Source of the DNA: Dimorphilus gyrociliatus
Taxonomy: Eukaryota > Annelida > Polychaeta > Dinophilidae
Reading direction: 5' to 3'
DNA: 64,000 bases
Assembly: GCA_904063045.1 (NCBI GenBank)
Contig: CAJFCJ010000016.1
Span: forward strand, 186,001 to 250,000
Shown here in pieces: positions 23,922-36,171 of the stretch (the first letter of the stretch is position 1; each line of letters opens with the position of its first letter). A program made the translations under genes and the position numbers. The notes beneath the pieces are model-generated. The model was not told where the DNA came from. It saw nothing but the letters and a program-made list of their open reading frames with translations, and searched no databases.

Positions 23922-26900
23922 ATGGATGATGGTGGGTAAATTGATTTCATTTTTTAAAAACATTTGTCACTCTAAATCATTGTTTAAAAGAAAATCTTTT
24001 ATCGGTTTATATGCTCAATTTATTTTTATAATGAATTAATAATTTTACGATTGTTGTCTATCAAAGACTGCGATTATTATGCGAATTTTTACATTAAAAG
24101 AAAACTACAATCTCCTAATTAAAGTTAATAAATTAAAATAGTGCAAAATATTACTAATATTGTAAATATTAATTTTATTAGAGTTGTATTTTTGTATTAT
24201 TCAGGAAAATCTGTGCTCTTTCATAATATATAAGGCATAAGATGATTGCTATCTTAATAAAATAAAAACCTCTAACTTATTAATATTTCCATAAAATGAT
24301 CATAATACATATTTGCTAAATGAATGTACATATAATAAACATAGGATTGCAATCATTGCTTCTATTGATGATATAATTTGGTGTGGCTGACATAGGTCTA
24401 AGTTAAAACTGCTCGTACAATTGAAGAATATGGCCATTACAGAAATTATAACAATGGAATATCTCTCTAATGCTATCTGACTTTAAATATGGATTAAAAT
24501 ATCTAAGGCCTATTATGCTTAAACTTTATCTGAATATTTTTGTTAATGTATATATATATATATAAATGATTTTATAGAATTTGTCTTTTGCCTTATCACA
24601 TATAGATGGAGAAGTGGAAAAAGTACGAAAACATTTGGAATTGTTAAGAACAGAATACGTTCAGCTACAACAAAAACTTGCTGATGCAGAAAGGAAATTA
24701 GATGCAGCAACCGCAAATGTTGAAAACGGAACTGCTTTTGCTAGCTGCCTTTTAAGAGCTGTCGCAAACTTGTTAAATGATAAAAAGTATAGCGATATTA
24801 CGATTCGTTTCGAGAATCATGAAATTCAAGCGCATAAATTTGTTCTGGCCGCTAGAAACTCTAAATGGGGAAATTTAAATGTTCTTGATACAGATACTTT
24901 AGATTTTACAGATATATCCAAAGAAGCAGGAGAAGCTTTAATAAAATGGGTCTATACAGACAAATTAGAATGTGATTGTTCAAATATGGATCTGGTGCTG
25001 GAATTATTAAAAACCTCAAAAAAATTCTGCCTAAGTCACTTGTCCGATAGATGCGAAGAATCTTTAATTGCTACAATTACAGTGGAAAACTGTATACAAT
25101 TTTATAAATCTTCCTCAGAGATTGGAGCAGAAAAAGTACAAAATCATTGTTCAAAATTAATATCTCATTATTGGAATGATTTCTCAGCAACTGATTTTCA
25201 AACTCTTTCAGCAAAACTAGCTTATAATTTATTTAAAGATAAAAGTAATCATGTTCTACATTCTACTGTCAGGTTATTATGAATGAACAAAGCCTTATTT
25301 ATCTTCTAAATATCCCAAAAGCAGTAAAATTAAAGAAATAGTAAAGAAAAAAATAATTCAATAAGAATAATTCTTTTATTACTGAGTTATTATTTATTCA
25401 AAATTATTCAATAAAACTTTGTTCATTCAATAAAAATTTCTTCTTCATTTAATAGACTAGGAAGAGAGGATGTGTTAATGCTTTATCTTTTGGAATACGA
25501 CTCCTTATTGCCTTCGAAACTGGATGAATTAGATAACAAAGGTGAAGTTGCCTTGGATTTAGCTTTAAAATTATCAAGAAATACAATTGCTAAAACTTTG
25601 GTAAAATACGGTGCTAATGTAAATAGGAAAACTGTAGATGGTTATTCATTGTTGCACAAAGCTATTAGCCGTTCGGATAAAGATTCGGCATCATTTCTTT
25701 TGGACAATAATGCTGAAACTAATGGAAAACTAAAAACAGGAGACACGCCATTACATCTGGTTTCAGCTTCTTCTGCCGAGATGGCCGATTTAACAGTGCA
25801 ATTATTAAAGCATGGTGCTGATCCCAACTCTCAAAACGAAGACGGTGATACACCTTTACACATTGCCGTTGGAACGAAGAATAATATCGTTCTTGATCTT
25901 TTATTAAACGTTGATGAAAAGTTAGATTTAGATATATCAAATAATAGTGAAATGACTCCTCTTCGAATAGCATTAACCATACAAGATAGTTACGAATCGT
26001 CAATGGCTGGGAAACTACTTAAAGCTGGAGCTTCCTCTGACACAATACACGGAGCAGGTTAATATATCATTTCTCCAAGTCATTAATCTTGTTAGTATTA
26101 ATTTGTTTTTCTTTTTTTTTGTCTTCTTAGATTCAGATTGTTTATTACAAGTTTTAAGTAGAGAAGGACGAGAAGACGCTTGCGTTTTCCTGGCGGCAAA
26201 TGGTGTTAAAGTAAGTCGTTATAATGCTTTAGGAGAAACACCCTTGCATACAGCCTCTGCCTTTGGTTTGACAAGGTTAGTCAGGGTGTTATTGGATGCT
26301 GGAGCAGATCCAAACAGTTGTACAACAGCTCCTGTCTACGGGCAAGAATCGACTAAATTAACGCCTTTACATTTGGCTGTCCTTGAAGGAAGGGAGGAAG
26401 TTGTTGATACATTATTAGAAAATTCAGGGACTTCTGCTAATGCAAGAGATACTCAAGGAGGTACACCTTTGGGTTATGCTTTATGGCACGGTATGCATAA
26501 GGTAGCCGAAAAACTAGTAAAATTGGGAGCAGGAGTTGCAGGAGATGAAGGAGCTCTCCTATTAAGAGAAGCAATCGAACGAAAGAAAACCGATGCTGCT
26601 CTATTTATTTTAAAAAATGGCGCTCGTACAGATAGTTTAGTTGTATCCAATTGCCTGGAATTGGCGGTCAAGAATGGCTTGAAAATGGTTGTTGCTGAAT
26701 TATGTAAAAGAGGTGTTGCCAAAGACGCTCCTGACTCTGAGGGTAATAGACCAATATGGACTGCTTTAAAGAAAGGATATGAAGATGTAGCCAATGTACT
26801 AGTAGAATCGGGATGTGACGTTGACGGTTGGGACGTCGGTCCATCTGGTTGTTTGCAAACACTGCTGCACAGAGCTATAGGTATGTAAAGATATTGTATT

Positions 26901-28245
26901 CCTTGAGTCATTCTACCTAATATTCAATTAAATAGATGAGAGTGATGAAAGGATAGCCTGCTATCTCATCAACAAAGGTTGCGATGTTGACTCCCCTAGG
27001 CGACCAGGTCCTAACGGGGAAGGAGATGAAGAGGCCAGAGATGGACAAAGACCGTTGCATTTGGCAGCTAGCTGGGGATTGCAATTAATAGTTGAAAGAC
27101 TTGTATCATCTGGTAGGGTTGATGTCAATGGAAGAGACTCTGATGGTCGAACGGCTCTACATGTCGCAATAGACAATCAACATGAATCAATCATACAAAT
27201 GCTAATGTCAAATGCTCAAGCTCAATTAAACCTCAGAATCAAAGATAGAAAAGGCATGACACCATTTGCTCTAGCCCTCCTACGGAAGAATGAAAAAGTT
27301 GCTAGAGCAATAGTCAGTCTGGAAAAGGGAGCCGCGGAAGAGAAAGATAATAAGGGAAAAACATTCCTTCACATAGCTGTTGAACAAAATAGCGTTGAAA
27401 CAGTATTATTCTTACTAGCCTTAGGAGTAAACGTCAATAGTAAAGATTCAAATGGCCTCACTCCACTGCATTATGCAGTTATTGCGAACAATGATATGAC
27501 TGTACGTAATTTGATTTTAGCAGGGACTGATATCAATGAAAAAACTCCTCAAAAGCGAACTGCTTTACACATTGCAGCCAAACATGATAGAGCATCAATT
27601 GCTTCAATACTACTGGACAATAAAATCGATTTTGATGCTGTTGATGACAGTCAAGCGAATGCCCTTCACTTGGCTGTCCAAGAGGGTCATGTTGACACTG
27701 TTAGAATATTATTAACTCAATCAACAATAAATGCGGAAGCGGTTAACATGAAAGGACAGAATCCCATGCATGTTCTCTGTTCCGCTTCTCCAGAAAGAGC
27801 CCCAGCTATTTTTGAAATATTTATCGAAAGCATGCCACATTATCCTATTGACAAACAGGATGCCAACGGTAGTACTCCGCTGTTACTTGCCTATATTAAT
27901 GCCCATGGTCAACTTGCTAGATCCCTAGTAAGAGCTCACGCTCTTCTAGGGACCGCGAATAAAGATGGACTCTCAATTTTTAATGCACCTGTTGCTTCGA
28001 AATCGTTACTAAACAAATTATTAGATATGATATCGAAAGAGCCTGCATGGACAGAGGGAGATAGTTGCTTGGAATGTGGAGTTAAATTCGGGATTGCCAC
28101 AAGAAAGCATCATTGCCGCCATTGTGGTCGTCTGGTCTGTTCGAAATGTTCACCAAATGATATGCCAATTATTAAGTTCAATTTACACAAACCAGTTCGA
28201 GTTTGTCAAATTTGTTTCGACGTTCTTAATGGTTCTGTTTTGTAA
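23922..28245 (+). CDS. ANKFY1: ANKFY1 (Rabankyrin-5): BTB, ankyrin repeats, FYVE finger
   Basis: Rab5 effector on early endosomes and macropinosomes. Exons 23922-23931, 24606-25272, 25456-26057, 26131-26880 and 26936-28245 give 1112 residues against about 1169 in human. The four-codon exon 1 (MDD plus one base, donor GTGGGT) was chosen because it joins in phase to DGEVEKVRKHLELL, matching the vertebrate N-terminus. An N-terminal coiled coil is followed by a BTB domain (residues about 60-165: YSDITIRF, AHKFVLAARNSKWG), about twenty ankyrin repeats (e.g. DGRTALHVAIDNQHESII), and a C-terminal FYVE zinc finger (about 1055-1110: WTEGDSC, RKHHCRHCGR, VRVCQICFDVL). The R(R/K)HHCR motif for PI3P binding is intact. 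Confidence 0.96.
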
Positions 28246-28424
28246 AATAATCCAAATCTTTTACACTATAAGAATAATAATTACCTAAGTATACTCTCAG
28301 TTAATTTTCGAGAATTATGCGGTAGATACATCTGATAGGTGTATATATGCTGCATGATATTGCTTATGTTATTTTATTTATTAAGTCTATTAAAGCTTTA
28401 ACATTTAATAAAGTATCTATAGAT

Positions 28425-29927
28425 TTATGAATTTTCAATTTTTAAATGAATCCAATCGACGAATAGCGGGACGCTAGTCATCCATGAACCATAGTAAGCT
28501 CGATAGCCGCAATCATTAAGTGTACCAGAAACAACTCCCAAAAGTACATAACTATCGCTCTTACGGTCGAATGAAACAAGCGGTCCTCCTGAATCCCCAC
28601 TACAAATCGATTTTCCTATCCCTCCCCCAACACAAATCGAATGTTCCATATTGTAATAGATACTGTTCAATCGAAATCGTCGAGAACTTCCCACTACGCA
28701 TTTTCTGGTTGGTTCGACTATTAAATGGACGTGACGAACTATATCAGAAGTTTCTTCCTCTCCTATTAGAATTTGCAACATAATTATATAGATATATGCT
28801 TTTAGCCTACTAACCTAAATTATGAATTCCCCAGCCGGCTGCCTGACATGATGTACCAATAGGCACTTCTTGTCCTGATATTGGCAAACAGATATAATTA
28901 ATGGTTGGGCCAATTTCAACAGACTTTTCCAACTTAATAAGCGCTAGATCTCGTGTGGGATGCATAATAATCTTTAAAGGATTCATATAAATAACCTTCT
29001 CCTTACTCGAAGAGAAGCTATGCTCGCCAATTATAACTTTCCAATATTTCGGTAATTCAGCATTTTTAAAACAATGAGCTGCTGTCAAAACCCACCTATC
29101 ACTAATAAGGCTTCCCCCGCATGAATGATAACTATTGTAATAGCCACAACGCTTAATGACTTCATTTGTAAAGTCTGAATGATTGGTCATTTCCGATTTC
29201 ACATTAAGCTTCTCCAAACAAGTTTCGTTTACACTAAACACTATTTCTGGATATTAATTAAAAATTAATTGATAAATAAAACCTAATTAGATGTCAATAA
29301 AGAATTCTTCGTATTAATTACTATGTAAGCTAACTAGCCAAGGCCATTCGTTAAGTCTCGATTCTTTACCCCCAGATGATATTCTTTTGGATATAGTTCT
29401 CTTATTCTGGTAACGATTTCGGCCGCAGTTTTTGTCATTAAAAGTCCATTTTCTTCCCTTTTCTTGAGAGTTTTTCTTAAAATATATATTTTTAAATATA
29501 TTTAACTTTCAAAGTACCTTTTCGTTCTATTTTATCTTCTACTTTAGCATCACTTTCTTGTCTTTCCTTGCCTTTAATTTAGCAAATTTAATAGAAAGAT
29601 TAAATTAGATTAAACAAAGAGTTTTACTCCCGTTGGAATTTAAATTTATGTCATTTTCATATCCTGAAATTTTATAAATGGATTTTGAATAACACTAGTT
29701 AAATATGCAAACAAGCCTTACCTGAACGATTAAGAGCTACTCTCACTGAAGGATCTACATAGTCAGTACTAAATTAACTTTTATTGTTCATTTCTCAATT
29801 GGAAAAAATGGAACGTTCGTTAGTTAGCTTTCGTACCTTCATTCTGAAGAGTTTTTTCGAACGCTCCTGCTTTAAGATAATTGGACAAAATGGAAAGAAT
29901 TAGGAAGATAGTATAATGACAATTCAT
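28425..29927 (-). CDS. Trypsin-like (S1A) serine protease, 5' exons uncertain
   Basis: The exons that fit are 28762-28425, 29240-28815 and one ending at 29322 that begins near 29470. Together they hold a complete chymotrypsin-fold domain: activation-type site KRISSGG, then NEWPWLVSLH, SCGGSLISDRWVLTAAHC (His), RDLALIKLEKSVEIGP (Asp), GTSCQAAGWG, KSICSGDSGGPLV (Ser) and FVDWIHL. All three catalytic residues are present. About 35 residues are inserted between the WPWLVSLH strand and the CGGSLI strand, with two extra cysteines. A cysteine before the activation site (NCGRNR) suggests a disulfide-linked propeptide. A signal-peptide-like exon with an ATG at 29927 (MNCHYTIFLILSILS) and small exon-like pieces at 29700-29770 and 29520-29580 lie upstream, but I could not join them in frame. 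It is probably secreted; substrate unknown. Confidence 0.82.
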
Positions 29928-30324
29928 TATTTAATTCTCTTATTCCGAGAAAAATCTCTCCGTGACTTAAATTATAAATAATAATACAAATTGTTGGACA
30001 ACATAATACTTATATATACTATTTTTGTATGCATCATATTGAAGGTTTTAAGAACACGTGTTCTTATTTATGATTATTGTTATAATTTACATAAATTCCT
30101 GTAAAGTTTTTTTGTTTTAGAAAAAAGTTCGAAAATTATCATAAATTTTAAAGATTAGCTTGATATTTAACGTTTTTCGAACATAAATTACAAAACTTTG
30201 AAAATTGGAAAACCGGAAATGCGACAGTGCGGCTTTCGCATAATGTTACTGTCTGGGAAAAAACTCTTAAATTATCTTTTTATTTAATTTAGATCTTTAA
30301 ATATTTTTTCTTTGATGAACAACA
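29928..30324. other. Intergenic region upstream of the protease
   Basis: It lies between the likely start of the protease and the stop of FOXRED2, both on the minus strand. Apart from the 18-base palindrome annotated separately I see nothing. Confidence 0.5.
30049..30066. promoter_or_regulatory. 18-base perfect palindrome centred on an E-box
   Basis: TAAGAACACGTGTTCTTA reads the same on both strands and is centred on CACGTG. It lies about 120 bases upstream of the candidate protease start at 29927. It is likely a binding site for a homodimeric factor of bHLH type. The outer AGAACA/TGTTCT halves resemble steroid-receptor half-sites but with a two-base rather than three-base spacer. Confidence 0.45.
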
Positions 30325-33300
30325 TCAATGTATATAGGAATCATACAAGTAATTAGAGCAGTCTAAGGGTAAATTGCCATCGATGAATGATGATAAAAGG
30401 CAATCGCTAGACTTAAAGTGTCTCAAATCACTTTTTGTACAGTTTTCTAAGAATCGTCTTAAGGGAAGAACGTGAGTGGTGGGAGAAGTCCACGTTGTAT
30501 GGAAATCTTCCAGAATGTAATGTGCCCTGTCAGGATTTGGCAGAATTTCCTCCTTCTTTTTGTTAAACATCCGTCCTTCTGTGTATTCCAGGAAAAACAG
30601 AAACATTATAACTAATAACAATTAATCATTCGCCAACTGTTGTCAACAGTAAAAGGAAAGCAGTTAACGTAATTACATTCTAACTTTATCTATGATTGAT
30701 ACAGCTGATAATGGTAAACATTTACAATGATTGTTCATTGTCTCCGTTATTTAAAACTATTATAATACTTACTTGTCGGCAATTTTTTATAATAATAGAA
30801 TTGAGGATGGAGAAAGTTGCTATGATGAGCTTCTTCCAAGACACCAGTTGCTCTATCTATCCTGAGAACGTCATTTCCCGGTTTCGAGAAAGTCTTTCCA
30901 TAGTTCAGCATAAGAACAAGTACATCTTTGACTTTGTGACCGGTAAGACTCTCGAAATTATGTAAATTAGCCAATTGAAAATCTTTATAATATTCGAAAG
31001 ATTCTTTCTCCCTATTGAAATATTAATATATTTTATTAATTTAAAAAATTTAATTAAGAAACAAACGAGAAATAAAAAAAAAATAAATTGACTATTCGCT
31101 TACAAAGACTTCTTTGAATTACCTTCTAAAAGCTATGACATCACCAAGAACACCGTGCATTTGATACAGTGAACTAACTTCATTAATCCTCTTCAGAATT
31201 ACATTAACTAATTCAGTAAGCTTATGAATTGTAGACGGCCATGGAATTCGATGCTTAGTCCATTCTAAGGTTTGATAGAACGTTTGTACTGAAAAGAAGA
31301 CGTACGTAAGGTAGAACAGGAAATAAAATAACGGGTCGTTAGCATAATGCCAAATAATCTTATAGGTTTCAATTCCCTTATTAATACTTACTCATATATC
31401 TAAAGCCGTGGATAAAGCCACCAGAGGACTTTCTGTAGTCGAGTGAGTGAGCCGAAGTACCAATAAAATATAAATCTTCAATGTTAGTTGATTGAAAATT
31501 ATAATCTATTTCTGGATATTTTTTTTGTTGATGACGTTTGGGTTTTGTATCGCTATGCGAAAAAATAATAAGATATACTGCTGATTAAATATGGTACAAA
31601 ATGAGTAAATATCTTAAAGGGAAGAGAGAGAAAATCTATAATTTTTCATCATTATATTAACTAATATAGCAATTTAGAGATAGATATGTGAATTTTATGA
31701 TAGATTTTATTATCTTATATAGTTTATTCCACCTCTATAGAAAAACCTTTTCTATTATGTATTATTATGTTTACATAGTACAATTTATTAAGTGTTTATC
31801 ATGTATAAAAGAGCCGAAGTTTAACTAAAATGCTGACTACAAAATTTAATTAGGTTTGTGTTACTTATACCTGTTTCCGATAAGTAATGAATTCTGCTAA
31901 CACTATTCGTCTTAAAAGAAAACAGTGTAATCTTGAAAGTGAGTTAACATCCGTGAAACGGAAATGCAATAGGAAGGATGATGTTTATTAATAGGATATT
32001 GAATAAGCTGTATATGCGGGTAGCTGTTTGCCTGCTTTCTTTTCTGTCTCATTTTTACTACAGAAAACAGAGATGGAAAATTGGACGGATGGAAAATAAA
32101 GAGATGGGTAAATACAATTATTTACCTAAATATTATTAGCACTTTTTTTCTAAAGTAAAATTATACCAAACTTACAATTTAAACTGGGATAACTCGTTTT
32201 TTATATAAGAGATAATAGCACTTATACTTACGATGCGAAAATGCTGTCATTAAATTCAAAACCCAAACATCTTATCACAATGTCATAACCCTCCCTTAAG
32301 GCAAAATTGTCCATACTGTCAGGCAAATTTCCAGCGTCGAAATATAACTTGTTGTTATATTTTTCTAGATTGAATTCGTTAATTCGACCTTCTAGTATTC
32401 CGTCGAGAGATTTTAATTGATACGTATCAATTAGTTCACTATAGACGCTTCTGGATAATTAAGATGATAATATTTTAATGATTTAATGAGATATATACAA
32501 TATATATATATGCTGTATACTATATGTATTGTATAAAGTGTAATTTTTTTGTCACAAACCTCAAATCTCCTACGTAATGGGTTTCCCATGCTAATCTAAC
32601 TCTGCTTCTACCAAGTATATGAACTTTATTTGTGTTTCTGTATATTGCGTTCGCTGTTTCAAAGGCGGAGTTTCCGTGACCTGAAAAGAATAGATAATAC
32701 CCTTTAAAAGTGCATAAATAAAAATACCAAACAACTTCCATAATGTAACCAAATCTAGAGGGATTTTTATATTAATAACAAACCTAAGATTAAGACGTCC
32801 TTTCCTTTATAAAAATCCTCTCCCAGTGGTATTTCTTCGTATCCCAACATGTGTTGAGAACCCTTAAAGTATCCACGAATAATAAACTGAGTGTGAAGAG
32901 GAACTTCCGGTCCCTCCTACTAAGCCGTCTATTTTTGGTAAATAATTACTTTTCCCTTTCTTTTTTCTTTCCTATCTTTTTTGTATTTTTATTTACAACT
33001 TCAGAATGTTCTCCCTTTCCCTCGTTTCTCTCTAGCCCTATCTTTCTTTCTTAGAAATTTTAGTTTTTAACGAAACAAATGACAATTTATTTCGAGGATA
33101 CTTTAAAATCAGGTAATATAGGTTTATTCATTCCTGTTGCTATAATGAGCTGGTTACATTTGTATACTTGATCGTTAATACTAAGATGAAAGTGGTCCTG
33201 TATCTTACTAATATTACTCACTTCTTTACCAAAGAGGATATTTAGTTTATAGTTTTTCGAGAATTCGTTTAGATAACTTCTCATTTGATCCTTATATGGG

Positions 33301-33638
33301 AAAAAATCATTTGAAAATTGATAAAAAGGCAGAAAATCGTCGGACAGTAATGAATTCCAATCATGTCTTAAATTAAATTCTTTGTTTGTCCTTCCAGTAT
33401 ATTTTTTATTGATCGAAATTAGTCGATCATGTCGAGGGAACGTACGAAAAAAACTTCCAGCTTCTAAATTTCTCTCAAAAATTACGTAATCCCTACTATT
33501 CTTTTCCAATAGATAGCCCATTTGTAAGCCAGCAGGTCCTGCTCCAATGATAATGTAATCCCAAAATAATTTGATTTCATTCGACTTACAACTATCAACC
33601 AAGTAGAGAAAGAGGAGAGCAAAGCGAAAAAATTGCAT
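30325..33638 (-). CDS. FOXRED2: FOXRED2 (ERFAD), ER flavoprotein
   Basis: FAD-dependent oxidoreductase of the ER lumen, linked in vertebrates to ER-associated degradation. Eight exons (33638-33102, 32862-32784, 32680-32560, 32450-32232, 31552-31392, 31288-31123, 31011-30773, 30578-30325) give 591 residues against about 684 in human. A signal peptide (MQFFRFALLFLYLVDSC) precedes the FAD-binding DYIIIGAGPAGLQMGYLLE, then FERNLEAGSFFRTFPRHDRL, EFNLRHDWNSLLS, the second dinucleotide motif VLILGHGNSAFETA, RSRVRLAWETHYVGDLR, GTSAHSLDYRKSSGGFIHGF, IPWPST, SNFLHPQFYYY and VLPLRRFLENC. The C-terminus ends in DSYIH with no KDEL-like signal, and the last 80-90 vertebrate residues are missing. An unseen alternative last exon could restore a tail. 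Confidence 0.94.
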
Positions 33639-34001
33639 ATTCGGCGGGGATACGGCGCTGAGTGACGGTCGAGCGTCGCTTTATAAATCAATAGGCCTAA
33701 TGCGTTTGCCTATTACTCATGCAAATAAATTATTCGCTATCGTTTAGACACAGTGAGCTAAATATTAAATTCTTTAGATTTTATATACTATTTACAGTAC
33801 CGTACACTTTCAATAATAATGACAATTTAAGTTTGAAATGACAGTAATAATAGTAATAACAGTAATAACTGTTTAGATAATAATTAATAAATTACTCCAT
33901 CTTTCTCTCCCTCCCTCTCTCTCTCTCGTTCTCTCTCTGTTAATAAATAATATTATTATTTTGTCTCCTTCCTGTTTTTGTTCTTTTTTTTAAGCGGAAG
34001 A
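33639..34001. other. Intergenic region with CT repeat
   Basis: Promoter space between FOXRED2 (-) and a doubtful + strand mini-gene. It contains a CT/CCCT-rich simple repeat at 33898-33939. Confidence 0.5.
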
Positions 34002-34224
34002 ATGAGTACTCTAGATGCATTTATAAGAACATTAGATTTTGCAGGATTGTAAGTTCTTTTTTCCGTTACGTTAGAGAAAATAGTAAATAACTTGACAGTC
34101 TAATTTTAGACGAAACAAGTGTTTAGTTCTCGGTGACTCTGTTTTCGAGTACCGCGAATGTGACGTCATACAAACTGATTTACAGCTGGTATTTGCATAT
34201 TGTAGCATGAATAAAGTGACATAA
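34002..34224 (+). CDS. Possible 53-residue protein, unrecognised
   Basis: Two pieces, 34002-34048 and 34110-34224, join with a GTAAGT donor and TTTTAG acceptor (61-base intron). They encode MSTLDAFIRTLDFAGL followed by RNKCLVLGDSVFEYRECDV and end in NKVT. An AATAAA hexamer follows at about 34284. The intron size, splice sites and non-random look of the peptide favour a real transcript, but I recognise no family. It might instead be an untranslated or alternative leader of RNASEK, whose ATG is 306 bases further on, or the first exons of something longer spliced at CAGCTG/GTATTTG near 34190. Confidence 0.35.
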
Positions 34225-34414
34225 TCTATTGTAACGGTTATATGACTGTATTAGTCTTTTTGTTACCCCTCTTAAGTAAATAATAAAGATATAATAAAGT
34301 TTGGTTTATATATTAATTCGCTTTTATACCAAACTCCCACGCACAAAAATAGTGCTGGCGTTTGTACGCAGTAAGGAGAATTCGTAAAAGCGCCGCGAAA
34401 ATATTCCTAAATTT

Positions 34415-34438
34415 GTCATGTGACATTAGTCACGTGAA
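34415..34438. promoter_or_regulatory. Paired E-boxes upstream of RNASEK
   Basis: GTCATGTGAC (34415-34424) and AGTCACGTGAAG (from 34428) lie one helical turn and a half apart, about 95-115 bases before the RNASEK start codon. Both are M-box/CLEAR-like E-boxes. TFEB/MITF control of V-ATPase-associated genes is established in vertebrates; its operation here is inference. Confidence 0.45.
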
Positions 34439-34529
34439 GTTATTTTCGTAACTCTAACATCTGATATTGTTGAACGTTTTCTTCCGTTTTTGGATAAAAT
34501 AAATTGTAATCGTAGGAGAATAGTTGAAC

Positions 34530-34898
34530 ATGGGCTGTTGTGGACCAAAGCTCTCCGTTTGTGGATTGATATTAGGCGTTTGGGGAACAATTATGCTGGT
34601 AATATTGTTTTAAACCTTCGATTCGCTTTAAACCTTTTTATTCGTAAATATATCACAGACTTTGATGGGTATATTCTTCCAAGTTCAGAGCCCCGCTCTA
34701 GTTGAAGATCTTCCAATAAATGAGGATTTATTCGACAATGCTAAATCTGATGGTGAACGAGCAAAACATTTAGACGGATTATATCAACAAGCATCGTACA
34801 ACTGCTTTATATCAGCTGGAATGTATCTTGGTGTCTTAGTCTTTTCATTTATAATGTTTAAATTAAACGAAAGAAAATCAGGATATTCTTCAGCATAA
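34530..34898 (+). CDS. RNASEK: RNASEK (ribonuclease kappa), V-ATPase-associated membrane protein
   Basis: Small two-pass membrane protein, first described as a ribonuclease and later found as an accessory subunit of the V-ATPase membrane sector. Exons 34530-34598 and 34659-34898 (phase 0) give 102 residues; human RNASEK is 98-137. The N-terminus CCGPKLSVCGLILGVWG is the family signature and starts membrane helix 1. A lumenal loop with SPALVEDLPINE follows, then YQQASYNCFISAGMYLG leading into helix 2, and a basic tail (LNERKSGYSSA). The start is fixed by the conserved MGCCGPK. Confidence 0.95.
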
Positions 34899-35485
34899 GT
34901 ACTAGCCCTTTTCTTGCAGTAACTTCACAGTTATTAATCAAGAAATTATAATATTTCTAAACCGATATAGAAAAAATAGTAAAAATGTTCAATGAGTTTT
35001 AAATTATAAACTATTGTGAATTCCAATTTCTATTTCTATTTTGTATTATTAATTGTTATCTTATAAAAGTCTTTCGGATGATATGATATACAATTAAAAT
35101 GAAGAATCGTGTTCGTGCCTTGTACATGAAAATAGTATGATATGTTTGAAAAGCAACTGTGAAATTCTGCAAACACTCTGATTATTATTATTATTATCGT
35201 AATTATACAGTTACAAAATATATTTTAAAAAGTATGGTTAATATACAAATAACAGATCAATTTTAATATTTAAATTCTATATTTGAAGTAACATTGTTCT
35301 AACTCTTTCAGCTTTGCTTCTATTGTCTAGAGAGTTCTTTGATTTAGTTTATTATTTATATATCTTGAATTGTCTAATTCAATGATAAAAAAGTTCAGAT
35401 CTATTTTATTTACCAGTTTTTACCAATGAGGACTTGTTGCTTCTATTCCAATTTCTTTTTATAGCATTTTTCGTCTTTCGACGAT
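34899..35485. other. Intergenic region, RNASEK to NR2C2AP
   Basis: AT-rich. It holds the RNASEK 3' UTR and the NR2C2AP promoter; nothing else is recognised. Confidence 0.5.
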
Positions 35486-36039
35486 ATGAGTTCGGCCAAC
35501 AGTTTATTATCAGAGAACGTCTTATGTAGGTTAGCATTTATGGATATTTTTTAGTTTAATATAAATTTTGAAGGCATTAAATTTATCATTTTAACACAAC
35601 TCCACTTTTTATCGCTCAGAGTCAGTTCAGTCCTAAATAACGATACAAAACAATTTGGTAAGAAGTATTTGTTCGATAAGAACAACGAAACTTGTTGGAA
35701 TTCCGATCAAGGTTCTCCCCAATGGATATTATTACAATTTCCTTCAAACTCTCTCATCAGCGCAATTAGTTTTCAATTCCAAGGAGGGTTTACTTCAAAG
35801 GACGTTGTAATTGTAGGAGACGATGAACAATTAGATGTCATCCATCCTGAAGATAGTAACTCTGTTCAGGTACAGATTTTTCAGAAAAAGAGTGTAATAT
35901 ATTAATGAAAACTTTTTGATTTTAGCATTTTCCTTTAACGAGTGAGAAGAGAATACAAAAGTTAAAATTAATCTTTCAAGAAAGTACTGATTTTTTTGGT
36001 AGAATAACAATTTATTCTCTTGATATTTTTGGGGAATAA
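35486..36039 (+). CDS. NR2C2AP: NR2C2AP (TRA16), nuclear receptor 2C2-associated protein
   Basis: Small F5/8-type (discoidin-like) beta-sandwich protein. The human protein binds the orphan receptor TR4 (NR2C2) and represses its activity. Exons 35486-35529, 35620-35869 and 35926-36039 give 135 residues, almost the human length (139). Conserved blocks: RVSSVLNNDTKQFGKKYLFD, ETCWNSDQGSPQW, FQFQGGFTSKD, HPEDSNSVQ, KLKLIFQESTDFFGRITIY. The start ATG at 35486 gives an N-terminus of the expected length. It converges on ACAD8, whose stop is only 132 bases away on the other strand. Confidence 0.94.
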
Positions 36040-36171
36040 ATCTTTATAATTGTTATTTAAAAACTGATATATTAACATTTCTTCAACTGAGACTTTGTGA
36101 ACAAAACTAATTTAAGCAAGTTTTGGTTTATTCTTCCAGAACAAATAACGTACAATTATGTCATACGATTC

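Noticed and set aside
26474-26911. Minus-strand 145-codon ORF
   Set aside because: It is antisense to the ANKFY1 ankyrin repeats, whose frame is strongly conserved.
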